Program-made: the position numbers and the translations under genes | Shown here: positions 16,769-27,903 of the stretch, piece after piece | Numbering within the stretch: position 1 is the stretch's first letter | Layout: the number at the start of each line of letters is the position of its first letter | The notes under the pieces: generated by a model | Databases searched by the model: none | The model's input: only the letters and a program-made list of their open reading frames with translations | Told to the model about the DNA's origin: nothing | From: Massilia sp. Root335 | GTDB taxonomy: Bacteria > Pseudomonadota > Gammaproteobacteria > Burkholderiales > Burkholderiaceae_D | Reading direction: 5' to 3' | DNA: 64,000 bases | Assembly (NCBI RefSeq): GCF_001425685.1 | Contig: NZ_LMCY01000033.1 | Location: 116,221 to 180,220, forward strand

Positions 16769-18235
16769 ATGATGGTGGAGCAAACGGAACAGGAAGCAGG
16801 GCGGACCGGGATTTACCTCAGTCCGATGGCGCAGCGGCGCGCCGAATTCGCGGATGCGTGCGCGTCCCTGTTCGCGCGCCTGCACCTGGCCGACAGCGCC
16901 GACGTCGCCGCCAGCCTGCTGGCGCGCGCGCAGCCGGACCTGCTCGTCATCGACCTCGACCGCTTCGAACCGAGCATCGACCTGGATGCGCTGGGCGACC
17001 TCGTCTCCCGCCGCGCCGGCCTGCCCACCTTGCTGCTGTGTCCCTTCGGCGGCGCCGGGTGGCTGCCTGAGCTGATGGCGCGCGGGCCCGTCGGCTATGC
17101 CGTCACGCCGCTCGATGCGGCCGCGCTGCGCGCGGCGGTGGAGGTGCGCCTGGCGGCGCCGGACGCCGCCGGGGCGGCCGCCGATGCGGTCGACCTGCGC
17201 ACCTTGCTCGACCTGCGCGCCCGCGTGCAGGCCGCCGTGATCGATGCGGAGGATGCGCACACGCTGTCCGAAGCCCTGTGCGCCGCCCTGTGCGCGTGGC
17301 CGGGCGTGCTGCACGCCGGCGTGTTCCTGCTCAAGGACGGCAACGACTTGCAGCTGGTCGCCCAGCAGGGACCCGACGGCCTGCTGCTCGGCGCGCTGCT
17401 GCAGCGCACGGACCGCCTGCTGCAGGCGCCGCTGCGCCACGCCTTCCCGGGCCTGCTGGCCGCCGCCGGCGGCGTCGCCGCGCTCGTCGAGGCGCCGGAA
17501 CAGCCGGGCGAACCGGCGCTGGCGGCGGGCTTGCGCGCGCACGGCGTCGCGCAGGCGCTGGGCCTGCCGATTCCGGCCGACGGTCCCGGCGCGCCGCGCG
17601 GCGCGCTGTCGCTGCTGTTCGGCGCCGCCCGCGCATTCTCCATCGACGAGTGGAACACCTTGCTCGACGTGGCGCGCCTGGCCGCGCTGGGCCTGCGCCA
17701 CGCCGCCCTCGGCCAGGAAAACGACCACCTGCTGGCGCGCCTGACCTACATCTCGACGACGGACGCCTTGACCGGCGTGGCCAACCGCCGCCACGGCGAG
17801 GAATTGCTGGACAAGGAAATCAAGCGCGCGCGCCGCTATCGCGTGCCGCTCGCGCTGCTGTCGTTCGACATCGACCGCTTCAAGGCCGTCAACGACACCT
17901 ATGGCTATCCGGTCGGCGACGTGGCGCTGCGCACCGTGGCCGACACGGCGCGCGCCGTGCTGCGCGCCAGCGACATCCTGGTGCGCTCGGGCGGCGAGGA
18001 ATTCCACATCATTGCGCCGCACACCAGCGCCATCGACGGCCTCAAGATGGCGGAAAAGGTGCGCGTGGCGATCGAGCAGGCCGAGATCCCCGGCTGCGAC
18101 CACGTGACGGTGAGCCTCGGCGTGGCCCAGCTGGGGGACCAGGAGAGCGGCGATTCGCTGACCCAGCGCGCCGACGCCGCCCTCGCGCGCGCCAAGCGCG
18201 CGGGGCGCAACTGCGTAGAACTGGCGATGCAGTGA
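16769..18235 (+). CDS. Diguanylate cyclase (receiver-like, GAF, GGDEF)
   Basis: A 488-residue cytoplasmic protein that should make cyclic di-GMP. The N-terminal 130 residues look like a degenerate response-regulator receiver (LLVIDLDRF, then LPTLLLCPF). A GAF-like region follows (about 150-310), then GGDEF (about 325-485) with the active-site motif GGEEF. An RxxD inhibitory site (RASD) lies exactly five residues before it, so product inhibition is expected. DALTGVANRR marks the domain start. Its stop overlaps the start of the SulP gene (GTGA), so the two are translationally coupled. Confidence 0.93.
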   Translation: MMVEQTEQEAGRTGIYLSPMAQRRAEFADACASLFARLHLADSADVAASLLARAQPDLLVIDLDRFEPSIDLDALGDLVSRRAGLPTLLLCPFGGAGWLPELMARGPVGYAVTPLDAAALRAAVEVRLAAPDAAGAAADAVDLRTLLDLRARVQAAVIDAEDAHTLSEALCAALCAWPGVLHAGVFLLKDGNDLQLVAQQGPDGLLLGALLQRTDRLLQAPLRHAFPGLLAAAGGVAALVEAPEQPGEPALAAGLRAHGVAQALGLPIPADGPGAPRGALSLLFGAARAFSIDEWNTLLDVARLAALGLRHAALGQENDHLLARLTYISTTDALTGVANRRHGEELLDKEIKRARRYRVPLALLSFDIDRFKAVNDTYGYPVGDVALRTVADTARAVLRASDILVRSGGEEFHIIAPHTSAIDGLKMAEKVRVAIEQAEIPGCDHVTVSLGVAQLGDQESGDSLTQRADAALARAKRAGRNCVELAMQ

Positions 18236-19875
18236 GCGGCCGCGGTGTGCCGGCGCCGCGCCGCGCCGACTTGGCCGGCGATGTGGGCGCGGGCATCGTC
18301 GTCGCCATGATGATGATCCCGCAGGGCATGGCGTACGCCCTCGTGGCCGGCCTGCCGCCCGTGGCGGGGCTGTACGCCAGTATCGTGCCGCCGCTGTTGT
18401 ACGCCTTGTTCGGCACGAGTTCCACGCAGTCCGTGGGGCCGATGGCCATCATCTCGCTGATGACGGCGTCCGCGCTGGCGCCGCTGGCGGTCCCCGGCAG
18501 TGCGCTGTACGGCGTGCTCGCGGCCCAGCTGGCGCTCGTATCCGGCGCCGTGCTGCTCGCGTGCGGCCTGCTGCGCGTGGGCTTCCTCGCGAACTTCTTT
18601 TCGCGCCCCGTGATGAGCGGCTTCACGCTCGGCTCGGCCGTCGTGATCGCGCTGGGCCAGGCGCGGACCTTGCTGGGCGCGGTGCCGCCGCAGGTGCACG
18701 GCCCCAGCGCCATGCTGGGCGTCGGCAGCATCGCGCTGCTGCTGTTCGCACGCCGCTGGCTGGCGCCGCTGCTGCGCCGGCTCGGCATGCCGCCCGGCGC
18801 GGCCGATGTCGCGGCGAAGCTGGCGCCGATGCTGCTGGTGCTGGGCGGTATCGCACTCGTCGCGGCGCTGCGCCTCGACCGCATGGGCGTGCAGGTGATC
18901 GGCGCGGTGCCGGCCGGCCTGCCGCGCCTGGCCCTGGCGACGTCCGCCGTGCATTGGCAGGCGCTCGTCAAGCCGGCCTCCCTGATCGCCTTCATGAGCT
19001 TCCTGATCGCGATGTCGGGCGCACAGGCGCTGGCGCTCAAGCGCGCGGAAAAGCTGCACACGAACCGCGAACTGGTGGGCCTGGGCCTCGCCAATATCGG
19101 CAGCGCGCTGTCCGGCGGGTTTCCCGTGACGGGCAGTCTGTCGCGTTCCGCCGTGAATTTCGCGGCCGGCGCGCGCACCCGGCTGGCGGGCGTCGTGACG
19201 GCGGCGCTGCTGGCCGGCGCGCTCGTGCTGCAGACCGGATGGCTCGCGCTGCTGCCGCTGCCGGTACTGGCCGCGACGATCATCGTCGCCGTGCTGGGCC
19301 TGCTGGACTGGTCGACGCTGCGCACGTCATGGCACTACGACCGCGCGGACGCGCTGGCGCTGCTGGCGACGGCCGGCGGCGTGTTGCTGCTCGGGGTGGA
19401 GGCGGGTGTCGTGCTGGGCCTGCTGCTGTCGCTGGGGACCATGATCTGGCGCGAGAGCCGGCCGCACATCGCCGTGCTGGGCCGGATTCCGCACACTGAG
19501 CATTTTCGCAATGTCGACCGCTACACGGTCGACACGGACCGCGGCGTACTGTTGCTGCGCATCGATGCGGGCCTGTTCTTCGGCAATATCGAAGCCGTCA
19601 CCCGGCGCATCGAGGAAGCACTGGCGGCGCATGGCGACGCGCGCGAGCTCGTGCTCGTGCTGTCGGCCGTGAACGCCATCGACAGTTCGGCGCTGTTCGG
19701 CCTGCTGGACCTGAACCGGGTGCTGGCCCGGCGCCACATCCGCCTGCACCTGGCCGAAGTCAAGGGGCCGGTGCTCGACCGCCTGCGCGCGTCGACACTC
19801 TTGCGTGAGCTCAGCGGCCGTCTCTTTTTGAGCACAGCCAATGCCTGGGATGCCCTCGCACGGCACGACACATGA
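18232..19875 (+). CDS. SulP family anion transporter with STAS domain
   Basis: A 547-residue inner-membrane transporter. The GTG start at 18232 overlaps the cyclase stop codon and gives the normal SulP N-terminus; any longer frame reads antisensical Arg-rich sequence. The SulP signature region MMIPQGMAYALVAGLPPVAGLY is followed by about 10-12 hydrophobic helices. A cytoplasmic STAS domain (about 425-540, with AIDSSAL) ends the protein. It probably moves sulfate, bicarbonate or another small anion. Coupling to a diguanylate cyclase is notable, but no functional link can be shown from sequence. Confidence 0.92.
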   Translation: MSGRGVPAPRRADLAGDVGAGIVVAMMMIPQGMAYALVAGLPPVAGLYASIVPPLLYALFGTSSTQSVGPMAIISLMTASALAPLAVPGSALYGVLAAQLALVSGAVLLACGLLRVGFLANFFSRPVMSGFTLGSAVVIALGQARTLLGAVPPQVHGPSAMLGVGSIALLLFARRWLAPLLRRLGMPPGAADVAAKLAPMLLVLGGIALVAALRLDRMGVQVIGAVPAGLPRLALATSAVHWQALVKPASLIAFMSFLIAMSGAQALALKRAEKLHTNRELVGLGLANIGSALSGGFPVTGSLSRSAVNFAAGARTRLAGVVTAALLAGALVLQTGWLALLPLPVLAATIIVAVLGLLDWSTLRTSWHYDRADALALLATAGGVLLLGVEAGVVLGLLLSLGTMIWRESRPHIAVLGRIPHTEHFRNVDRYTVDTDRGVLLLRIDAGLFFGNIEAVTRRIEEALAAHGDARELVLVLSAVNAIDSSALFGLLDLNRVLARRHIRLHLAEVKGPVLDRLRASTLLRELSGRLFLSTANAWDALARHDT

Positions 19876-19936
19876 TTGCAAGCAAATCCCAGCTGTGGCA
19901 GGATGGAACCAAGGTTTTAGAGAAAAGGTGGATATC

Positions 19937-20125
19937 ATGCCGCGCCCCAGCACTATCGTTATTCTGTTGTCAACCGTCGTCCTGGTCGCCCTCGGTTTCG
20001 CCGCCGCCGTCCCGGCCGGCATCGCCCTCGCGCTGACGTTCGAACTGGCCGCTTCCAAACGCGACGCCGACCGCGCGCGCGCCCTGCGCCCCGTCCGCGT
20101 GGCCCGGCCACTGCGCCGCCGCTGA
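19937..20125 (+). CDS. Small single-pass membrane peptide
   Basis: A 62-residue frame starting at 19937 behind AAAGGTGG. One hydrophobic helix (about 6-36, VILLSTVVLVALGFAAAV then IALALTFELA) is followed by a basic tail (KRDADRARALRP...RRR). The ribosome site and the helix plus positive-inside tail support expression; no family is recognised. Confidence 0.5.
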   Translation: MPRPSTIVILLSTVVLVALGFAAAVPAGIALALTFELAASKRDADRARALRPVRVARPLRRR

Positions 20126-20287
20126 TCGGCGCCGGCCTTCCTCCGCCCGCCTGACCGGTATCCGCTGCCGGCCGGGCTCGCCGGCACGCTCCGGGTTTCC
20201 CTCGTCGCCGCGCGCGACCGTCCCGCGGCTTCACGCTCGTGTTGCCGTTATTGCATCCCTCAGAAATTGACCGGCGCCGAGGCCGGC

Positions 20288-20920
20288 CTATGCCTGCTTG
20301 CGCGCGCCGTCCGCCCGCTGCGCCGGGTCGCCCAGGCGGATCGGCGCCGCGTCCTGCGGGTACAGCGCACGCACGCCGTCATAGACGTGGGCGATGGCGG
20401 CCATGTCGGCGGCTTCGTCGCCCGTCATCGTCAGCGTGCGGGTGACGTCGATGATCTTCCGGCCATAATCCAGCGACACCAGCAGCACCGGCACGTCCGC
20501 GGCCAGCGCGATGCGGTAGAAGCCGCTCTTCCAGTGCGGCCGGTAGCCGCGCGTGCCTTCCGGCGTGATGGCCAGCCAGAACCAGTTCGACGCGTGCATC
20601 GTCTGCGCGAGGCGCAGGATCGCGCCCTGCGGCGCGCTGCGGTCGACGGCCACGCCGCCCCAGTAGCGCATGATGGCGCCCATCGGGCCGCGGAACAGCG
20701 AATCCTTGGCGAGCCAGCGGAACTGCAGGCCGACCGCCCATTTGGCCAGCAGGCCGACGAAGAAATCCCAGTTCGACGTGTGCGGATACACGACGGCGAT
20801 GCCGTGCGGGCCGGGCAGGGGCTTGAAGTAGAGATTCCAGCCGATCGCGTTCAGCATGCGCAGCGCGGTGCGCTGGCCCCAGGTCGGCATCGCCTCGGGG
20901 CGCATCAGGTATTCTTCCAT
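20288..20920 (-). CDS. Lysophospholipid acyltransferase (PlsC-like)
   Basis: A 210-residue 1-acyl-glycerol-3-phosphate acyltransferase-type protein. The start at 20920 was chosen for GGAGAG 6 bases upstream. The catalytic HX4D motif is HTSNWD, and the substrate motif is PEGTRG. The fold and the VVYPHTSNWDFFVGLLAKW context match the small PlsC-like subgroup found as stand-alone proteins. It probably acylates a lysolipid at the inner membrane. It is divergent from the ArsC-like gene, with about 205 bases between them. Confidence 0.85.
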   Translation of the reverse strand: MEEYLMRPEAMPTWGQRTALRMLNAIGWNLYFKPLPGPHGIAVVYPHTSNWDFFVGLLAKWAVGLQFRWLAKDSLFRGPMGAIMRYWGGVAVDRSAPQGAILRLAQTMHASNWFWLAITPEGTRGYRPHWKSGFYRIALAADVPVLLVSLDYGRKIIDVTRTLTMTGDEAADMAAIAHVYDGVRALYPQDAAPIRLGDPAQRADGARKQA

Positions 20921-21125
20921 GTTCTCTCCATGCGGGCGGGCCGTATGCGGCCTCTGGTCTGGGCTTGACAGTGTTTCAACCGGGGCGTCTCCGCGCAATA
21001 TCGATTGCGCCCCAGCAAGCAAACCGGGCATTTTATAGCGCTACCAAACGAGGGACAAGCGAAAATACTGGAAGCGTTGCGGTCCCGTCGGTATCATCCT
21101 TGCCTCTCGAACAAGGATTTTCAAG

Positions 21126-21473
21126 ATGGACATCACGATTTTTCACAACGCACGCTGCGGCACGTCGCGCACGACACTGGAAACCATCCGCGCGGCCGGC
21201 GTCGAGCCGCGTGTGGTCGATTACCTCGCGCAGCCGCCTTCGCGGGACGAACTCAGGGATATGATCGCCCGTGCGGGCCTGACGGTGCGCGCCGCCGCGC
21301 GCAGCAAGGAAGCGCTGTTCACGGAACTGGGCCTGGATGATCCCGCGACGACCGACGACGCCCTGCTGGACGCCATGGTCGCGCATCCGATCCTCATCAA
21401 CCGGCCCTTCGTCGTGACGCCCAGGGGCGTGCGCCTGTGCCGGCCTTCCGAGCTGGTGCGCGAGATCCTGTAA
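21126..21473 (+). CDS. arsC: ArsC/Spx-family arsenate reductase-like protein
   Basis: A 115-residue thioredoxin-fold protein matching glutaredoxin-linked ArsC. Cys11 in HNARCGTSR is the arsenate-attacking cysteine, and NRPFVVTPRGVRLCRP carries the expected Arg near the C-terminus. The start is supported by AAGGA about 9 bases upstream. It would reduce arsenate to arsenite with glutathione/glutaredoxin. No arsR, arsB or acr3 lies nearby, so it is a solitary housekeeping-type copy. Confidence 0.88.
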   Translation: MDITIFHNARCGTSRTTLETIRAAGVEPRVVDYLAQPPSRDELRDMIARAGLTVRAAARSKEALFTELGLDDPATTDDALLDAMVAHPILINRPFVVTPRGVRLCRPSELVREIL

Positions 21474-21552
21474 GCGAGCCCGCCAAGGCGCGTCGCGGCA
21501 GGCTCGCGCTCGCCGGGAACCGTTCCGGCAGGCTCGCGCCCGCGCGGTCCGT

Positions 21553-22722
21553 TCAGTGCTGGGCGGCGCCGATATCCACGGGCTCCTTCGCGGGGCGTAC
21601 CTTGCCGTAGAAATCCGGCCCGGTATCGCCCTCCGGCAACCCCTTGCCGATCGCCGGCGAATCCTGCTCGAGGGCGAAATCGGGTGTCCCGTCGCGCGTG
21701 TATGCGACGAAGCGGGGCGGGGCGTCCACCGTGCCGCTGTGCGTCATGCCGTCGGCCAGGTGCCAGTCGCCTTCCGGGTTTCCGAACACGAGGTTGTTGC
21801 GGTAGATGTTGTGGGGGCCCGTCGCGCCCTGTTCCGAAATGCCGTAGCGGTTGTCGTACACGATGTTGTTGACCACCCGCGTGTGGTCGTTCGGCCCCTC
21901 GGTGTGATAAAAATCGCCGCCGCCGACGACGATGCCCGTGTTCGACGCCGTCACCGTATTGTTCGCGACGACGACGTCGTGGGCGTCGTGCCACAGGTGG
22001 ATGCCCGCCTCGGCGACGCGGTAGACGACGTTGTTGCGGATCGTGGCCGGCGTGTTCACGTAGATGCCCTGCACCCAGCGGCAGCCGGGCGGGCCGATGT
22101 CGTGCACGCTGTTGCCGATCACGTCGGAATGGGTGCCCTTGTAATAGCTGTCCACGCCGATGCCGGAGCCGCCCGCGCTCGTGCACGGCACGGTGATGGC
22201 GACGTGGTGGACGTGGTTGCCGACGATGCGGTTGTACGACCCGCCGCTGTAGATGCCCGTGGTCCAGCGGATGCCGGCGCTGGCCTCCGGCCCGTCCAGC
22301 CCGGAGCTGCCGTCGACGTCGAACCCTTCGATGTCGACGTAGCTGGCGCGGTTGTCCCAGCCCTGCGCGGTGGTGGACACGGGCGGCGGCACGATGCGCG
22401 CGCGCCAGCGCTCGGTCGCGCGGAACACGATGCGGGCATTGGCCCGGCCGTCGACCGCCGTGCGGAACCCGCCGCGGTAGGTGCCGGGCAGGACGTTGAC
22501 GATCGTGCCCGGCGTCACGAGCTGGGCGGCGCGTGCCAGCGAGCGCAGCGGCGCGGCGCGCGTGCCGGGATTCGTGTCCAGGCCGTCCGGCGCGACGTAC
22601 AACTCGGTGGGGACGATTTCGGGCGCGACCGTCACGGCGGGCGCGTCCTTCATCGTGCAGGCGGCGAGCAGGGCGCAGGCGAACATGTACAGCAAGGTGC
22701 GCAGGTGGCGGATCGGTGTCAT
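21553..22722 (-). CDS. Right-handed beta-helix lipoprotein
   Basis: A 389-residue lipoprotein. The start at 22722 gives a signal ending in the lipobox LLAAC. A short spacer leads to ELYVAPDGLDTNPGTRAAPLRSLARAAQLVTPGTIVNVLPGTY, the usual entry to parallel beta-helix proteins. Many short NxVxxN-type coils follow (NRIVGNHVHHV, DVIGNSVHDI, ATIRNNVVYRV, DVVVANNTVTA). Such folds are common in polysaccharide lyases and cell-surface polysaccharide-binding proteins. It is divergent from the GH30 gene, so a shared role in glycan use is plausible. Catalytic residues cannot be assigned. Confidence 0.82.
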   Translation of the reverse strand: MTPIRHLRTLLYMFACALLAACTMKDAPAVTVAPEIVPTELYVAPDGLDTNPGTRAAPLRSLARAAQLVTPGTIVNVLPGTYRGGFRTAVDGRANARIVFRATERWRARIVPPPVSTTAQGWDNRASYVDIEGFDVDGSSGLDGPEASAGIRWTTGIYSGGSYNRIVGNHVHHVAITVPCTSAGGSGIGVDSYYKGTHSDVIGNSVHDIGPPGCRWVQGIYVNTPATIRNNVVYRVAEAGIHLWHDAHDVVVANNTVTASNTGIVVGGGDFYHTEGPNDHTRVVNNIVYDNRYGISEQGATGPHNIYRNNLVFGNPEGDWHLADGMTHSGTVDAPPRFVAYTRDGTPDFALEQDSPAIGKGLPEGDTGPDFYGKVRPAKEPVDIGAAQH

Positions 22723-22881
22723 GGCGGGGCCCGGGACGGTCGCTAACGGCGCAAGTTTGCCGTACATCCCCGGCGGCGCGGCTGTCTGCCTCAATCGAAC
22801 GTTTGATGCCGCTTAAACCGGACGCGCGCGGGCGGCGGCGGTGCGATATCGCTTGCCGCTGCGCAATGGATCAGATTCGTT

Positions 22882-22911
22882 TTGACATCGGGAAAGCACG
22901 GGTGGTATAGT
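22882..22911 (+). promoter_or_regulatory. Sigma-70 promoter of the GH30 gene
   Basis: A perfect -35 TTGACA (22882-22887), an 18-base spacer and -10 TATAGT (22906-22911). Transcription should begin near 22918, immediately before the operator, giving a leader of about 55 bases. It is the best sigma-70 promoter seen in the window. Confidence 0.8.
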
Positions 22912-22921
22912 CGTCCGGCTT

Positions 22922-22943
22922 CGATTGGTAACGTTTCCAATCG
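22922..22943 (+). promoter_or_regulatory. LacI-family-type operator
   Basis: A 22-bp near-perfect palindrome with core TTGGTAACGTTTCCAA; only one mirrored pair of positions mismatches. The central AACGTT and length resemble sites of LacI/GalR-family sugar repressors. It sits just downstream of the expected transcription start of the GH30 gene, an arrangement that fits roadblock repression relieved by a sugar. No lacI-type gene is in the window. Confidence 0.65.
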
Positions 22944-22972
22944 CGCGCCGAACATCAACAACGGGAGACACG

Positions 22973-24466
22973 ATGACGACGAGACGAGACGCAATGCGGC
23001 TGCTGGGTGCCGCGACCCTGGCGGGCGGGCAGATGGCCGTGGCCGGCCGATCCGCGGCAGCGCCGGCGCCCGCGCAAGGCGCCGGCGCTGCGGCGGAGCC
23101 GGGTGCCGGCTGGCAGGCCGTCACGTCCGCCCCGGGCGCCGGGCGCTTCGTCGCGCGCCCGCTCGGCGCGTTCCAGCCGGCCGGCCAGCCGCCCGAGACC
23201 GACATCGACGTGTTCGTCGACACCACGAAGCGGTTCCAGGAAGTGTTCGGTTTCGGCGGCGCCGTCACCGACGCCGTCGCCGAGGTCCACGCGGCGCTCA
23301 CCCCGGCGCAGCAGCAGGCTTTCCTGACCGCGTACTTCGACCCGCGCGCCGGCCTGGGCTACAGCGTGCTGCGCACCACGATCCACAGTTCCGACTTCGG
23401 CAGCGGCAGCTACACGTACGTGCGCGACGGCGACCGCGCGCTCGCCTCGTTCAGCATCGCCCCCGACCTGAAGCTGCGCGTGCCGCTGCTGCGCGCGGCG
23501 CTGGCGGCCGGGCGCGCGCACGGCACGGCCGTGCGCGTGTTCGCCAGTCCCTGGAGCGCGCCGGCGTGGATGAAGTCGAACGGCAGTATGGTCGGCGGCG
23601 GCAGTCTGCTGCCGGAATACCGCGACACGTGGGCGCGCTACGTCGTCAAGTTCGTGCAGGCGTACGAGGCGGCCGGCGTCCCGCTGTGGGGCCTGAGTGT
23701 GCAGAACGAGCCGATGGCGAAGCAGACGTGGGAATCGATGATGTTCAGCGCCGAGGACGAAACCCGCTTCCTCGGCGACCATCTCGGACCGGCGTTGAAG
23801 GCGGCGGGCCTGGGCGGCAGGAAGATCATCGTCTGGGACCACAACCGCGACCTGCTGCCGCAGCGCGCCGCGCACATCCTGCGCGATCCGAAGGCGCGGC
23901 CCTACATCTGGGGCGTCGGCTACCACTGGTACGAGACGTGGGCCGGGGGCGAACCCATGCACCGCAACGTCGCCGCCGTGCACGAGGCCTGGCCCGACGT
24001 CAACCTCCTGATGACGGAAGGCTGCATCGAAAAATTCGATCCGGCGCGCCTGCAGGACTGGGCCAATGGCGAGCGCTACGGCAGCCAGATGATCGCCGAC
24101 CTGAACGCCGGCGGCGTCGGCTGGGTCGACTGGAACATGCTGCTCGACAGCCGCGGCGGCCCGAACCACAAGAACAATTTCTGCTTCGCGCCGCTGCATG
24201 CGAGCGACGACGGCCAGCTCGTGTTCACGCCCATCTACACGGCCATCGGCCATTTCAGCCGCTACATCCGTCCCGGCGCGCGCCGGGTGAGCGCCGCGAC
24301 GAGCCGCAGCACCCTCGACGCCACGGCATTCCGCAATGCCGACGGGCGCCTGGCGGTCGTCGTCATGAACCGCAGCGACCAGCCGGTGCGCTACCGGCTG
24401 TTCGTCGACCGGCGCGAGGTGGCGGTCGAGATTCCGGCGCGGGCGATCCAGACCGTGGTCGGTTGA
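22973..24466 (+). CDS. GH30 family glycosidase (glucosylceramidase-like)
   Basis: A 497-residue exported glycoside hydrolase; the start at 22973 has GGGAGA upstream. The N-terminus [18 protein letters not shown] resembles a Tat signal. The (beta/alpha)8 domain begins with [10 protein letters not shown]. The acid/base Glu246 is in LSVQNEP and the nucleophile Glu349 in LMTEGC, as expected for clan GH-A family 30. A short beta domain ends the protein ([19 protein letters not shown]). Likely activity is a beta-glucosidase, 1,6-glucanase or xylosidase; subfamily is uncertain. Regulation by a sugar-responsive LacI-type repressor is suggested by the operator upstream. Confidence 0.92.
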   Translation: MTTRRDAMRLLGAATLAGGQMAVAGRSAAAPAPAQGAGAAAEPGAGWQAVTSAPGAGRFVARPLGAFQPAGQPPETDIDVFVDTTKRFQEVFGFGGAVTDAVAEVHAALTPAQQQAFLTAYFDPRAGLGYSVLRTTIHSSDFGSGSYTYVRDGDRALASFSIAPDLKLRVPLLRAALAAGRAHGTAVRVFASPWSAPAWMKSNGSMVGGGSLLPEYRDTWARYVVKFVQAYEAAGVPLWGLSVQNEPMAKQTWESMMFSAEDETRFLGDHLGPALKAAGLGGRKIIVWDHNRDLLPQRAAHILRDPKARPYIWGVGYHWYETWAGGEPMHRNVAAVHEAWPDVNLLMTEGCIEKFDPARLQDWANGERYGSQMIADLNAGGVGWVDWNMLLDSRGGPNHKNNFCFAPLHASDDGQLVFTPIYTAIGHFSRYIRPGARRVSAATSRSTLDATAFRNADGRLAVVVMNRSDQPVRYRLFVDRREVAVEIPARAIQTVVG

Positions 24467-24479
24467 TTCATCCGTAGTG

Positions 24480-24597
24480 CATGCGCCGTCGTTCCCGGCC
24501 TGGCCGGCCGCCGTGGCGGGAACCCGGGTGCGGGCAGTCGCCGCGCATGCAAACTTGGGCCCCCGCCTGCGCGGGGGCGACGGCAAGATCGATGCGG
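24480..24597. repeat. REP-type palindromic element upstream of EF-G
   Basis: Paired inverted GC-rich units with TTCCCGGCCTGGCCGG on the left and CCCCCGCCTGCGCGGGGGCGACGG on the right halves of the element. The right unit has the CCCGC-CTGC-GCGGG hairpin of a widespread repeat class; the left is degenerate. A better preserved pair lies just after the EF-G gene. Confidence 0.6.
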
Positions 24598-24696
24598 GAG
24601 GATTTCCGCAAAGAGCGTCGTCTCCAGCACAAACTCCGCACTTCAGTTACATTGTGCGGCACGCCCTGCATGTAGACCAGGTCGCGCCGCCCGGCC

Positions 24697-24725
24697 TTGA
24701 AAATACGGGTATATACACTTACATT
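24697..24725 (+). promoter_or_regulatory. Candidate promoter of the EF-G gene
   Basis: TTGAAA (24697-24702), a 17-base spacer, and TACATT (24720-24725), ending 27 bases before the EF-G start. It matches consensus at 5/6 and 4/6 positions. The local AT-rich GTATATAC sequence offers alternative -10 choices. Confidence 0.35.
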
Positions 24726-24752
24726 GGCGTTCCGTATCCACAGGAGATTGTG

Positions 24753-26861
<2,109 letters not shown>

Positions 26862-26881
26862 CCTGAATCGGCTACCTTGAC

Positions 26882-26971
26882 CCGTCATCCCCGCGCAGGC
26901 GGGGATCCAGTTTTGCGTGCGTGGCAAGCGGCGTTACCGGGTTCCCGCCTGCGCGGGGACGACGGTGTTTT
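26882..26971. repeat. Paired inverted REP-type repeats after EF-G
   Basis: Two inverted units: GTCATCCCCGCGCAGGCGGG at about 26884 and its reverse-complement form CCCGCCTGCGCGGGGACGAC at about 26944, about 40 bases apart. Each can fold alone (CCCGC/GCGGG) or the two can pair with each other. The second is followed by GTGTTTTTGTTTT, so it could also terminate the EF-G transcript. Confidence 0.7.
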
Positions 26972-27012
26972 TGTTTTGCGGTATCGTCGTGTTTTTGACC
27001 ACGGAGACCGCG

Positions 27013-27867
27013 ATGAAACAACTTCCCCTCCCGTCCGGCCGCACGATCCCCATCCTCGGCCAGGGCACCTGGAACATGGGGGAGGACCCGGCCGCGCGCG
27101 CGGCCGAGGTGGCCGCGCTGCGGCTCGGCATGGACCTCGGCATGACCCTGATCGACACGGCCGAGATGTACGGCGAGGGCGGTGCCGAGGAAGTGGTGGG
27201 CGAGGCCATCGCCGGGCGCCGCGACGACGTGGTCCTGGTCAGCAAGGTCTATCCGCACAACGCCTCGCGCGCGGGCGTGCGCGCCGCGTGCGAGCGCAGC
27301 CTGCGCCGCCTCGGCACCGACCACCTCGACCTCTACCTGCTGCACTGGCGCGGCGGCGTCCCGCTGGCGGAGACGCTGGAGGCCTTCGAGCGCCTGCGCG
27401 CCGAGGGCAAGATCCGCGACTACGGCGTGTCCAACTTCGACGCGGACGACATGCTGGAGGCGGCCGCGCTGCCCGAAGGCGGCGCCATCGCGGCGAACCA
27501 GGTGTTGTACAACCTGGTCCAGCGCGGCATCGAATGGGACTTGCTGCCGTGGTGCCGCGCACGCGGCATCCCCGTGATGGCGTATTCGCCGCTGGAGTCG
27601 ACGCCGGCCGAACAGGGGCCGCTGCTGGCCCGTCCGCAGCTGGGCGAGGTGGCCCGCCGCCACGGCGTGACGCCGGCCCAGGTGGCGCTGGCCTGGCTGC
27701 TGCGCCAGGACGGCGTCGTCACGATTCCGAAGGCCGTGCAGCCGGCCCACGTGCGCGCCAACCGCGCGGCGCTCGACCTGGCGCCGCAACTGACGGTCGA
27801 TGACATGGCCCTGCTGGACGAAGGCTTTCCGCCGCCGGGCCGGCGCCGGCCGCTGGCGATGCGCTGA
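27013..27867 (+). CDS. Aldo/keto reductase
   Basis: A 284-residue NADPH-dependent reductase of the AKR superfamily; the start at 27013 has GGAGACC upstream. The catalytic tetrad is complete: Asp48 (LIDTAEMYG), Tyr53, Lys78 (LVSKVYP) and His111 (YLLHW). The C-terminal NADP-binding segment is [18 protein letters not shown]. The short form lacking long loops resembles bacterial YeaE/AKR proteins that reduce small aldehydes such as methylglyoxal. Probably monocistronic. Confidence 0.9.
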   Translation: MKQLPLPSGRTIPILGQGTWNMGEDPAARAAEVAALRLGMDLGMTLIDTAEMYGEGGAEEVVGEAIAGRRDDVVLVSKVYPHNASRAGVRAACERSLRRLGTDHLDLYLLHWRGGVPLAETLEAFERLRAEGKIRDYGVSNFDADDMLEAAALPEGGAIAANQVLYNLVQRGIEWDLLPWCRARGIPVMAYSPLESTPAEQGPLLARPQLGEVARRHGVTPAQVALAWLLRQDGVVTIPKAVQPAHVRANRAALDLAPQLTVDDMALLDEGFPPPGRRRPLAMR

Positions 27868-27903
27868 GCGGCGGCAGGTGTTCAGCGGGTGCCCAGCGGG
27901 TGC

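Noticed and set aside
17278-18231. N-terminal extension of the SulP transporter into the cyclase gene
   Set aside because: The extension is Arg/Ala/Gly shadow sequence, and the GTG at 18232 gives the family-typical start.
21126-21473. Arsenic resistance operon
   Set aside because: Only an ArsC-like gene is present; flanking genes are an acyltransferase and a beta-helix lipoprotein.
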